From positions 80,121,234-80,185,233 of the forward strand of contig OY970827.1 in assembly GCA_963853835.1 (NCBI GenBank): a stretch of DNA of 64,000 bases. The letters run 5' to 3'. Positions within the stretch are counted from its first letter, which is position 1. Each line of letters opens with the position of its first letter. The stretch comes from Calendula officinalis (taxonomy: Eukaryota; Streptophyta; Magnoliopsida; Asterales; Asteraceae). Below the pieces are notes generated by a model. The model ran no database searches, was not told the DNA's origin, and saw only the letters and a list, made by a program, of their open reading frames with translations. This document shows, in pieces, positions 11,036-21,320 of this stretch. The translations under genes were made by a program, and so were the position numbers.

Positions 11036-11374
11036 GTAACGCCCGCTTCTTTTGTGTAATGTCAATTATTTTCTAATGTAACATTTTGTTTATCTATTGT
11101 AACGCTCCAAAGAATTTAGGTTATGTTTGGAAAAGCTTATTTAAGGGGTTTTTAAGCTTATTAACCTTGAATATTAAAATAATATTCAAGTTTAATAAAT
11201 TAATAAATTTAAAATTCTTTTAAATAAGTTTTCCTCAGCCCCTTAATATTAAATTCATAAATATTTATAAATCACACGCTCCTTTCTCTTCGAATACATC
11301 AACACATCGGCGTCCTCATTTCTCCCAAAATTTCCAAACACGTTCTATTATCTGAAAACCCTAGGTTTTTTACA
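11036..11374. other. Spacer and leader before the HMT pseudogene
   Basis: About 11122-11260 is a copy of the dispersed GTTTGG...AAGCTTATT repeat. From about 11275 the sequence becomes C-rich and leader-like and runs into an in-frame open stretch from 11375. Confidence 0.35.
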
Positions 11375-11788
11375 ATGCTCCTCGAGTTCTCAAGGGTTCA
11401 CTGCTACGATTGCCGAACTCCTTTTGAGATTCATTCTCCGGCGGCTGTCAATCGACCGATCGTTTTTCTCCGGCAACCAATTTTCAGAACCCGAGAAATA
11501 AGAAACATCAAATTGCCTCACCGGTTCGATGAATCACCATCTTGTTGTGCAAAATCGAATATCACCACCTCCGCAGCTTCTAAAAGAATTCAATATCAAA
11601 ACGAAGCATATAGAGCTCCGATTTCTACTCGTTTGCTTCGAAAACCTAGGTTTCATCAGACGATGCTCAACCTACTGTTTCGTTTGATGAATGTGAAGTT
11701 CCGGAACCGAGTTTCCGTGAGTTTATTACTTCAGAAAGAGTTAGAGTTGTTGAAATGGTGGCTTTGGTGTTGTCGCTTTATAAGCGCA

Positions 11789-13090
11789 ATGAAAACCGTC
11801 TCCGTAGAAACATTAATGTCCGATTTGCTCCGAAACTCCGGTGGCGTTGCCGTCATTGACGGAGGACTTGCAACGGAGCTTGAACATTACGGTGCTGACC
11901 TTAACGATCCGTTATGGAGTGCTAAATGTCTTCTCAATTCCGTTCACCTTATTCGTCAGGTATACAATACTCACTCTCATTTTGTTGATGCTGTGTATTT
12001 ACATCAGTAACTGTCATGAAATTAATGCTTCACGTATAGTTTTTTTTTGTTCACTGTGAGATTACCATGATGAATTACAATTGTACGATTAGACATGAAC
12101 TGAATTTTTTTGCGATGAATTGATTGTGTAAAATTACTGTAAATTCATTCGTGATTACAAATTCCGAGTTAATTTATAGCTTTTGGTCATTATAAATGTT
12201 TTTAGATGGTGTATATACAAATATACAATCATAGCCTTCGGAAATTTAGCCCTAACATATGATAGATGAGGTAATTTGTTATATTGCATATTGATATCTG
12301 ATTATATTAGTAATCAATGATATGCAGGTACACCTTGATTATCTTGAAGCAGGTGCAGATATAATAATCACAACATCTTATCAGGTAATAAAGTTGTTCT
12401 ACATTATTATGTATATGTGTATGTATATGTATGTTAGTATGTATATATCTCTAAATTTGATCTAACTGTATGTATACAGGCAACAATTCAGGGATTTGAG
12501 GCTAAAGGCTATTCTTCAGAAGATGGTGAAAACATGCTTAAAAGAAGTGTAGAAATGCACTTGAAGCCCGAGATGAGTTAAATTATCTTAATTGTTTGCT
12601 TAACATATAGTTAAGTAATGAATTTAATTCAGTTATTTTAATATGTGATTTTACAGTGGAGATTATGGTAATGCAATGAATTTGGAATTCTTGAAGGATT
12701 TTCACAGAAGAAGAGTTCAAGTTTTAGCTGAGTCTGGTGCTGATTTGATTGCATTTGATACAGTAATAAATAAACTAGAAGCACATGTATATCTTGATCA
12801 TAATTTGAAAAATAATTAATAATAAATATTAAAGGTAGTTAAATTAATATTTAAGTTAATAATTTTTAATAGTTAATGATTTTGTGCAGGTTTTTGTTGA
12901 GATTCTTAAAGAAGGGATTAATATTCCTGCATGGTTAGCCTTTAATTCAAAAGATGGTGTAAATGTGGTTAGTGGTGATTCTTTAACTGAATGTGCTAAA
13001 ATTGCTGATTCATGCAAAAAAGTTGTTGCTGTAGGAAATAATTGTACACCTCCTAGATTTATTGGTGGTTTAATTTCAACTCTAAAAAAG
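11789..13090 (+). pseudogene. Homocysteine S-methyltransferase pseudogene
   Basis: HMT makes methionine from homocysteine and S-methylmethionine. Exons by splice sites and homology: 11789-11959 (VAVIDGGLATELEHYGADL), 12328-12384 (YLEAGADIIITTSYQ), 12480 to about 12576, 12657-12786 (FLKDFHRRRVQVLAESGAD) and 12890-13090 (NSKDGVNVVSGDSLTECAK, NCTPPRFIGG). It is broken. In exon 3 a missing base turns the expected VEIALEARDE into a different frame and a stop. The exon that should carry the ASVGSYGAYLADG segment is absent between 12576 and 12657. No C-terminal exon with the zinc-binding GGCCR is found. The frame is open upstream of ATG 11789 back to 11375; that part has no recognised homology and is probably leader. 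Confidence 0.82.
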
Positions 13091-13235
13091 GTATTTACCA
13101 TTTTACCCCTACCGTTTCAACCCAAAAGATGTCAAATGATGAAAATACCCTTAAACCTTTTCAAACAAAAAAAATTATCTTTTGTGAGGTGTCATATGCA
13201 ATAGTTTAAAGCTATTCTTAAAAGAATCAAATAAG

Positions 13236-13346
13236 GGCATTTCATGAGCAAGGATTTCCTGTATGGTCGGAATGGTTGGCTTTTAATAGAGTTACTGGTC
13301 CTGCAAGAGAAGACCTCGTGATTGGCCCTACTCGTTTTAATTTAAG
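13236..13346 (+). other. Exon-like open stretch, unidentified
   Basis: An open frame reads AFHEQGFPVWSEWLAFNR and then TGPAREDLVIGPTRFNL, ending at a GT donor-like site near 13346. It looks protein-like but does not belong to HMT, and I do not recognise it. It sits between the HMT pseudogene and a VAP exon, so it may be a third captured or decayed gene piece. Confidence 0.35.
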
Positions 13347-13526
13347 GTACCATAGTGTATTCTATTTATGCCATCATCAAAGTTAATAAATTTTTTATTT
13401 GTTCAAATAATATTTGAAAAATATAGAAGGGGGAGTAGGGCCAAAAGAGAAAACGCAGACAGTAGTAGTTTGGATTTTGGAATTGATTTATGATTATTTA
13501 CTGTCATTTTTAATTTTTATTTTTAG

Positions 13527-13603
13527 TTGAAGATGAACCTGATAAACAAGTACAAAGTGCTACTCGGATCAAGAATCACAGCAGCTCTTATGTTGCTTTT
13601 AAG
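13527..13603 (+). pseudogene. VAP / major sperm protein domain exon fragment
   Basis: After an AG acceptor the exon reads EDEPDKQVQSATRIKNHSS then YVAFK, followed by a GT donor. This matches the first half of the MSP domain of plant VAMP-associated proteins (VAP4 type), which bind FFAT motifs at ER contact sites. No other VAP exon was found, so it is an orphan fragment. Confidence 0.6.
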
Positions 13604-13752
13604 GTATGGTATCTCTTATTTTTTTAATTTGTGGTCCTAGATGGCTCCAACAAATTAAATTAACCACATCTCAATAAGGTAACTTTATTTGCAAGAAACT
13701 TATCATATTTTGATCAAGATGACCAACATGGAGTTAGTAGATACTGTAAGTA

Positions 13753-13785
13753 CTATATATATATATATATATATATAAATATATA
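13753..13785. repeat. TA microsatellite
   Basis: About 33 bp of TA repeats. A palindromic element starts directly after it, and another TA tract (14107-14136) follows that element. Confidence 0.85.
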
Positions 13786-14103
13786 GGGTCCGATTCAGCG
13801 CAGAACCATTTTAAGGTGCAGAACCGCAGAACCATCCTAACATTCAATGTTTTCTATGTTATACATAAGTTGTAAATTTGCATACACGCTGTAAGCATCA
13901 TAACATCCAATGTTTCCAATTTTTTATACAAATAATATATAAATATATTTATATATTATGTGTATAAAAAATTGGAAACATTGAATGTATAAATATGTTA
14001 CAACGTGTATGGATATGTACACCTTATGTATAACATAGAAAACATTGGATGTTTGGGTGGTTCTGCGGTTCTGCAGCTTTAAACGGTTCTGCGCTGAATC
14101 GGG

Positions 14104-14106
<3 letters not shown>
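13786..14106. mobile_element. Palindromic MITE set in TA repeats (family 1)
   Basis: A near-perfect fold-back of about 321 bp. Left end GGGTCCGATTCAGCGCAGAACC; right end GGTTCTGCGCTGAATCGGGCAC. The arms pair through the whole length, including the AACATTC/GGATGTTT blocks, around a centre near 13945. The flanks are TA tracts on both sides. Non-coding; superfamily not determined. Confidence 0.75.
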
Positions 14107-14139
<33 letters not shown>

Positions 14140-14154
14140 TAGAATTAGAATCAA

Positions 14155-14486
14155 AACCAATTAAGGCTACAGAACCAGCAGAACTCAATCTAAACCATTG
14201 ATTTTTGAAATGAAATTATCATGGAAGACACATTAATGTATTTGATAAGGGACCCCCAAATATTGGTTTGCATGAATGTCATTCATGCATGTATACATAT
14301 ATGTATAGATAACACTTATGTTTACATACATGAAAACATATACATATATGTATACATGCATGAATGACATCCATGCAAACCAATATTTGGGGGTCCCTCA
14401 TCAAATACATTAATGTGTCTTTCATGATCATTTCAAAAATCAATGGTTTAGATTGAGTTCTGCTGGTTCTGTAGCCTTAAAAGGTT
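14155..14486. mobile_element. Palindromic MITE (family 2)
   Basis: About 332-bp fold-back. AACCAATTAAGGCTACAGAACC at the left pairs with GGTTCTGTAGCCTTAAAAGGTT at the right, and the inner arms (CCAAATATTGGTTTGCATGAATG and its complement) also pair. It lies close to the TA tract at 14107-14136. Non-coding. Its right end abuts another repeat head that starts GGTTCATGCGAGAA. Confidence 0.72.
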
Positions 14487-15248
14487 CATGCGAGAAGGGT
14501 TTTTTTTGCGAGAAATGCGAGAACCAATATTAACCATTAGATTAAGAGATCAAAGGTTGTGATTGAATATGGCACTTTTGTAAATAACTGAATTATTATG
14601 GTTTAATTATAAGAAGGAAAAGGGTAAAAGAGTCAATTTGGCTTCTTAATATTTATGAAATAAACCATTTAATTAATTAATATAACAAACACTCCATCGT
14701 CACATATTCACGTACACACACACATTTGTGTGTGTGGTTTAAAGTTTCTCTCAAATACTTTCCCTTTCTTCCCCAAAAATCCGGCAACCATCACCACCGC
14801 CCACACCGCCGCCACCCTCACCACCAACGCCTTCACCACACCCGACAGCATCACTGCCACCCTCACCATTATCGTTCGGCCGTTCGCCTTCTGCTCGTCG
14901 TAACCAACAACCGTCTCCACCATTCCACTGCATCCCCACCTGTTTGATGTTTTTCATGTTGAAGATTGGCCGATCTGTTCGTCGGAAGTTTTGTTCGTGC
15001 CAAAGCAATAACAATCGAAGCAGATATGTTCTTCTATGTTCCTCTCTAACCGCTTGTGAGCACCGATCTGTGGCGATTGATGTTTTTCCTGTTGAACAAC
15101 GGCCTAAGAATATAAACACCGGAAATCCACTTTCCGGCGAATTCGGCGCCGACAAAAAATAGGGTTCCGGTGAAGGTCACCGATGTAACTTATCCATTTT
15201 TTCTGATTTTATATTCTTTGATGTCAGGGCCTTATCTGCCATCAACAG
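14487..15248. other. Unassigned stretch with a gene-leader look
   Basis: It opens with GGTTCATGCGAGAA...GCGAGAACC, a repeat head shared with 63794. From about 14740 it turns C-rich with CCACC/CACCG runs, and 14944-15162 has a short plus-strand open frame. There are open frames on both strands, but none has a recognised product. It may be captured promoter or leader sequence. Confidence 0.35.
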
Positions 15249-15258
15249 ATTTGGTCGT

Positions 15259-15420
15259 CTATAAAGGTTCATTGATGAATATCGCTAGATTTGTTCGTCA
15301 AGGTTCATTGATGAACATCGCCGTCTACAAAGGTTTATTGATGAACATCGCCATCTACAAAGGTTTATTGATGAACATATCCAGATCTGTTCGTCAAGGT
15401 TCATTGATGAACATCGCCAG
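15259..15420 (+). repeat. Minisatellite with 30/36-bp units
   Basis: Five units of AAGGTT(C/T)ATTGATGAACAT spaced 30 or 36 bp. They lie in an open frame (15170-15460), giving repeated GSLMNIA/GLLMNIA peptides with VYK or RSVRQ linkers. Unit lengths are multiples of three, so the frame survives. No domain is recognised, and translation is not shown. Confidence 0.65.
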
Positions 15421-15605
15421 ACTTGGCTTCCAGCGAACAATGCAATTAGGGTTCCGGTGAAGATGCTAGATCTGTTTCGTCCCTCGTTCATCTATATTCC
15501 AGTTGGTTTCTTGGGTGGTTGTGATTTTTAATAAAGTTCAAAGTTGTAACTCTTTCTTTTTGTAATTCATGTTTTCAATTCTTCAAATTTTTTTATGAAC
15601 ATAGT

Positions 15606-15790
15606 AAGGGGGTGTTTGGGAGGGCTTATTTAGGGGGCTTATGAGCTTTTTAACTTATTTAAGTTTAATAAGCACTTTTAAGTGTTTGGTAGAGCTCATA
15701 AGCTTATGCTTATAAGCTTATTTAAGGGGTTTTAAAGAAGCTATTTAGGAGGGGATTATAAGCTTATCTAAGATTTTTACGTCATTACCC
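15606..15790. repeat. Dispersed repeat GTTTGGGAGGGCTTATTTA family
   Basis: AT-rich sequence rich in AAGCTTAT/ATAAGCTT palindromes, beginning GTGTTTGGGAGGGCTTA. Copies lie at about 10014, 11122 and 49875-50080 (the last continuing at 52248-52430 after a MULE insertion). Probably an old MITE family; ends not defined. Confidence 0.5.
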
Positions 15791-15879
15791 TCTCATTTCA
15801 CCATAACCTTAGTTCACCCTCCCAAACGATTACCACCCTAGTTTAACTCCTTTTTCGTCATTTTACAAGGGGCCATGCA

Positions 15880-16075
15880 CCTCCCTTAATTGTGAATGTA
15901 TCCGCCTCTGGACTTTGTAATCCGCCTATTTTAAATATTCCGTTTGATTTACCTTGATTCATATGAGTTTACATATGTATACATGGGCAGATTTTTTTGA
16001 AAGTGGGCCGCTAAATTTTATGGGCCTTAGGCCGCCGCCCTTGTCGCCTATTCCCAGGAACGGCCCTGATTATAA
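15880..16075. repeat. Dispersed repeat shared with 41920-42030
   Basis: Both places carry CCGCCTATTTTAAATATTCCGT- or CTGCCTATTTTCGATATTCCGT-like sequence, then TTTACA(T/C)AT(A/G)TATACA, and end in a GGAACGGCCCTG/AGAATCGCCCTG segment. Non-coding; class unknown. Confidence 0.45.
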
Positions 16076-16146
16076 CCAAAGATCAACGTTCAAGGTAATC
16101 TATCTTTTTTGTAAAGTCGTGAGAGACAAATCTTAGCCTTGGATCA

Positions 16147-16648
16147 CAAAAAAGTCAATGGTTAATATCAACCTCAAACCACCACCACCACCACACATCA
16201 CATGTGATTATATACATCACCACCACCACCACCCCCACTATCGCTGCCCACCGCCCACTGCCACTGTCGGCCACCGCCGCCGCCGGCCACCGTCACCACC
16301 ACCGGCAACCTCCCACCACCTCCGGCCGTTTCAATCACGTGTGATTGTGTATTAAATCACTTATAATTGCACACCATCGATCACCACCACCGTCAACCTC
16401 TACCGGCCAACGTCTCCACCACCGGGTAACCACCCGCCACCGCTTCTAATCACATGTGATTGTGTATCCAATCACATGTGGTTGCGGCTGCTACCGGCGG
16501 TCGGTGGTGGTCGGCAACGACAGTGACCGACGATGGTGGTGGTGGCTGATGGTGGTGGTGGCCGACTGTGGTGGTTGTGTATTCAATTACACGTGATTTG
16601 ATGAAGGTAGTGGTTAAGGGATTGATCTTAACCATTTGACTTTTTTTT
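16147..16648. mobile_element. Fold-back element with CAC/GTG-rich arms
   Basis: The ends pair: AAAAAAGTCAATGGTTAATATCAA at the left against TTGATCTTAACCATTTGACTTTTTTT at the right. The left half is rich in CCACCACC and the right half in GGTGGTGG, so the ~500-bp element is a long imperfect palindrome. Five near-palindromic blocks of the type AATCACATGTGATT lie at about 16198, 16333, 16448, 16471 and 16588. The open frames over the repeats (His/Pro rich) are composition artefacts. Flanking duplication not resolved. Confidence 0.65.
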
Positions 16649-17057
16649 ATCCAATGGCCCAAATTTATCTTTTGAGATTACATAAAAATCAAGACTACCT
16701 TGAATAAACTCTATAACCTAAAGTTCAAAGCAAGCAAACATTATTTTTCCTATCAAACTACCTCCAACCATTGTATTAATTGTGATACATAATAGATGCT
16801 TTATTTCTCTCAAACTTTACTCAAGCAGTTGCTTAGAAGTGAAACCCTGAAGGCGTTATACTTGAATTCTTTAGTATGTCATTTATCTCGTATCATTTAA
16901 AAAAAAAGATTGGTGCAAAGATCTGATACGAGAATTTACTTGATTTGTTTAAATTGCTATAACTTGTTTCTAGACCCAAGGTAATATGATTTAGCATCCG
17001 GCCTGCAGAAGCAAATCCTTGTAACAAATAAAGATTAAATTAACTATTTCACTAGCA
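16649..17057. other. AT-rich intergenic sequence
   Basis: Nothing recognised between the fold-back element and the Helitron. Confidence 0.4.
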
Positions 17058-19775
17058 TCTATCTATTATATAATAAAACAAGGTTTTTAGATGGTCATGT
17101 GGCCCATCTTAGAACCCAGAATGACACGTGACATTTTATTATAATTTCCAGCATTTTATTCCAATTTCGTATTAAATATTTGATTCCTTTAATTTCGGCT
17201 GGAATTAAACAAAATTCAAATCTGCAGATAAATACTATATTATGCCGAATAATACTCAATTAGTTTTAGGAAACTAACTCCCCTTCATAATCTTCATTAT
17301 TTATCTCCAGCCCATTCTTAAAAAAAACGTAAATATATAAGGCATTTGAAATAAAAGTTAATGGGGATGAAATATTTAAAACAACACATATAATTTCCCG
17401 CCTATTTTAAGCTTTGGCATTTTGTGAGCTTCTTTTTTCTTTTGGAAATTCCAATTAAATTCTAAAATAGTTTCCAAATTAACAGGTTGCTATAGAATTC
17501 GAAACACAAATTATTAATATGATTTCTTTAAATAATAAATGCATTTATAACATTCCATTTCATTAAATTCCAATTAAAAAGATTTTATGTAATACCATAA
17601 GCCATAAATTGTAAATAATTCCTAAAATACGTAAATACTTAATTTCGGATATACGTAAATTCCAATAAATTCCTAAAATACTAACAATCCAATAAATACC
17701 TAAATATCCAATAAATACGTATATACGTAAATAACCACATTATAAATTCCTATATTGATAATCCCGTAAATACGTAATATGTAAAGTATTTATGTATTGG
17801 CTAGCTAGAAATTTTACGAAAATTTTAAATATGTAATTTCTAAAGCATTCACGTAATTTATAAATATGTAATTTCTAAAATATTTACAACATTACGTGGT
17901 TAATAACCGCTTAATAAATGCATTTAAGTATTGGACATCTAAATATTTTTTACCACCTAAACCATGAAACCTTTGTACACGAATTTCTTTCTTACTGCAT
18001 AAAATATCTTCCAACTTATTAAAATTTAAAATTATCTTGACATTAAAATAGGAAAACAGGAAATCAACATTAAAATAGCATCCGAATTTTGAAAAATGAC
18101 TTTTATTCCTAACAATACCTAACACATATTCACGAATTAATGGGAATGATTAATCAAATTTAGGAATGATTTTAATTTCAAATGGGTAAATCAATAAATA
18201 ATAGCATCCGTTTAAATTAAAATCTCCGATTAAATTTAGAATATCCCGTTTCTTAAGTTAAAATCATTAATGTGGGATAGATTTTAAATTTTCCATAACT
18301 ATCATCATATTTTTCTCAACAACCTCTTATTAATCTATTTAAACGCAAATTGTGCCGTACTTTTTCATCACAATTTTATTTTGTAGATCATTATGTAGCA
18401 GAGTGTTCTTCATTCTCTTTACAATTCTAGCAGGTAACTTTTAAAATCAATGTTGTAAGCTCCTTTAGTTTCAAACAATGTTTATTGAGAATTTAATTTA
18501 ATGGTATATTGATTGACCATATATGATTATACTCATTTTTTTCTCCCTTTTGATGCTCTTTTGCAGAGTGGTGACTGTTAGTTTACACAATTATTGGTAA
18601 TTGTTCTTTCATGATTCAAAGTACTATTTTTAGTTTGAAATGCCCAAATGAGTAGAAGTTATAGTTGAATAACAATAAATTGTTTAGTGTTATTTGGGTA
18701 TGGATGAGCTACAGGGCAATTTTAATTGTCATGATATTTAAGGATGGTGTCATATTACATATTTGATTTTTTTCCTTTAATAAATGATTTGACTAATTAG
18801 AAATTTAAATTGGTTTTGCCAATCTTTAACACATTATAATCGTTAGCATTTTTAATCAATTTTTACATTTGTATCTGTTTTAACATGTGTTTTTGTTAGC
18901 ATCATGTAATCTTCATAAATTGTGGATACGTGTGGTATTTAGAATTATATTAATTTTTGTGGTTTTAACAAAATAAATCTTTGTTAACCCAAATCTTTGT
19001 GAACCCAAATTTATTAAAAAATAATTTTTTAGAATATAATATACATCTTAAGTAGGCCAGATTAGTGACCCAAGAAAAAACCTATACTCCATTTAGCCTT
19101 TTTTATGGTAGCCACTACTATGCTATCATCGAATGTTTAACCATGATCTCAAGTTGTACTATAATGTTAGGTTACTGTATCTTTAACAAAATAACTAAAT
19201 GATAACTTATGTATATATTTTGTAGGTAAATAGGTTGGTTTATTGCAATTGATTCAATATTTCATTGTACATGCATCAAGTGTTGCAAGATTTTTTTAGA
19301 AGGCAAACATAGAGATTAATATAAATGATAAGAACAAAGTCTTTATTGCTAAAGCCAAGTTCTTTATGATATTGAGGTAAACGTATTTTGTCATTGAAAT
19401 GTGTACAATTAGAAGAATATATAAGATGTTGCTTCAATAGAATTGTAAAAAATATGCAATTTTGTTTAAATATTCCATATCAAGTTTACTGATTTATTAA
19501 ATATTGTTTCCACAAGTTGTTTAATTGATATTTTATCTTTCTTGGTAATATTCTTTATCACCAAAAGTACATAGAGGCTTTTGATACCATTGCCATTTTA
19601 GAGGCTTTTGATATCATCAAACTGAACTTTGGTAAGCCATCAACATTTTGCTTGTTTGTGAATGTCCAGTGAGTTCTTTTCCTCATTCTTTTAACTTTTT
19701 ATATTTTTATTCTATAAATATTACGTTCAATAAAATTAATGAATAGCCCGTGATTTTTCACGGGTTATAACCTAG
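17058..19775 (+). mobile_element. Non-autonomous Helitron
   Basis: The 5' side begins TCTATCTATTATATAATAAAAC after an A; the true start could also be 17062. The 3' side has a perfect hairpin, CCCGTG (19747) - ATTTTT - CACGGG (to 19764), followed 7 nt later by CTAG at 19772-19775 and then T. TC...hairpin...CTRR inserted between A and T is the Helitron signature. The 2.7-kb interior is AT-rich and lacks Rep/helicase coding. A 77-codon minus-strand frame (17892-18125) is unrecognised. Short exon-like pieces may exist near 18380-18600, but none could be assigned. Confidence 0.8.
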
Positions 19776-20880
19776 TCTAGAAATAAAAACATTCTCAATT
19801 GCACATACCTCGGCGCGGCAGTGTTCTCGTGTCTCTGATCAAAGCATGCAAACTCAACAACATTACCATGTTCTTGGGAAGGAGGTAAACCGCCTGCTGT
19901 TCCATTCAACTACATTTGTTCCTGTAATCCATAGCCTAACAGAACGCAGCAGCGAGGGACAACCCGCCCATACAGCCAGCGGGGAGGATGGCACTACTGG
20001 CAAAGACCGTCTGGCGAAAACGCCGCAGGCGCGAAGCGTGGTAGGCCTGCGCCAATCTGAGATCATATGTAAATGTATCAACACAACCGAAATTTGACCA
20101 GATATTTGCAAAAATATAATCAAATGTGAATGCAATGTCTCCTACTCAAACAAACACCTGTTACCAACAGATGGCTTCTCGAAATAATTCACAAGGAAGA
20201 AACGAGGGAGATAGAGAAAATTCAATCCAAGAAATGGCAGATGAGGAAGACAGAGGGGTAATGAATGTAGGGTTTTTGAAAGATGGATCGGTTAAGATTG
20301 ATAATACGATTCCCTTTTCACCAGACAACCGTTATAATTTGACTAGTTATATAAAATAGTGGGGTTGTTGAAGCAATTATCCGGTACCTCAGAAGTGCCC
20401 CCATTTTAGTTGAATTATTGATAGAATAAGCATATAAAGGAGATGTAAACAATGGTACATTTCATCAAATGGTTAAATCAAATAAATATGAAACAGAGAT
20501 ACATTTGAACATTTTATTTGCTTCTTCTATGTTTTATGTGTTAAGAGTGTAAATTAGTTAGAAAGCAGTTGCAAGTTCCTCTTTTATCAAAATTTTTGAT
20601 AAATATGTTCCTGATTTCTAATATGAATCTTAATGATCATATATTCTTTGTGTATTCTCATTTTGGTATACTCACTACATTGATGTATACATCTTGAGTA
20701 GTAATTCTGTATTGTTATTTTGGCACAAAATTTTTAATGAAAAAATAGTTTAACAAAATAAAACATTATATAATTAGACTACCTAGAACACAACTCTATA
20801 AAAATATTAGTAGTATAAAAATTTGTATAAGCTATTATTCGTGATTTATTATGTTTATTGGCTACTTTGATATCGAAATA
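19776..20880. other. Intergenic stretch with a GC-richer block
   Basis: 19800-20060 is GC-richer than its surroundings and open in several frames on both strands, with no recognised protein. 20360-20880 is plain AT-rich sequence leading to the UPL6 promoter. Confidence 0.4.
20126..20359 (+). CDS. Small hypothetical ORF
   Basis: A 77-codon frame starting MNAMSPTQTNTCYQQ, charged in the middle (EGDRENSIQEMADEEDR) and ending NRYNLTSYIK. The composition is protein-like, but no family is recognised and no conserved motif is visible. It could be a leftover exon; expression is unknown. Confidence 0.2.
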   Translation: MNAMSPTQTNTCYQQMASRNNSQGRNEGDRENSIQEMADEEDRGVMNVGFLKDGSVKIDNTIPFSPDNRYNLTSYIK

Positions 20881-20899
20881 AAGTGACAACTTTTCCACG

Positions 20900-21320
20900 T
20901 CATCTCTTCTGGAAAACCTCTTTGGTTTCTTCCTCCCGACGAAAAGAGAGCTTCCCTGATATGCATACAAATTACAAAACCTATACATATATAAACCCTT
21001 TTCAATCAATTTCAATTTTCTTTCCCAAACCTTTCATCTCTGAAATTGGAACAAATCCAAGCATTTCTTTTCAATTTCGGTTTTCGTCGTTTCTAGGGTT
21101 GGAAATTGGTAAATGCAAAATAGTTGAAACAATCATTGAATCAATCAATAGGGTTTCTGTCCTTCTATTACGGTTGGAGTTTATTGTTGTTCGGTACATT
21201 TTTTCCTTCGAATTAGGGCCTGGAATATTGACTTCTGAATACAGTTTAGTTGACTCAATCGATCGGAGGGGCTTTCTCGCTGCTGTGGAGTTTTTGAATT
21301 AGGGTTAATAATCGAAAGTA
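20900..21320 (+). promoter_or_regulatory. Core promoter and 5' UTR of UPL6
   Basis: A TATA-like TATATAAACCC lies at 20987-20998, and the next ~320 bases to the ATG at 21321 are C/T-rich leader-like sequence. A transcription start 25-35 bp past the TATA box would give a 5' UTR of about 300 bp. An open frame crosses the leader (20883-21302) but ends before the start codon and has no homology. Confidence 0.5.

Noticed and set aside
12856..13101. Minus-strand 81-codon frame
   Set aside because: It is the reverse of HMT exon 5, which has clear homology and splice sites on the plus strand.
14751..15155. Minus-strand frame with a GRCSTGKTS segment resembling a P-loop
   Set aside because: The rest is glycine-rich shadow of CCACC repeats. 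A lone GKT/S match in low-complexity sequence is not evidence of an NTPase.
16158..16355. His/Pro-rich plus-strand frame
   Set aside because: It is the product of CAC/CCA repeats in the fold-back element.
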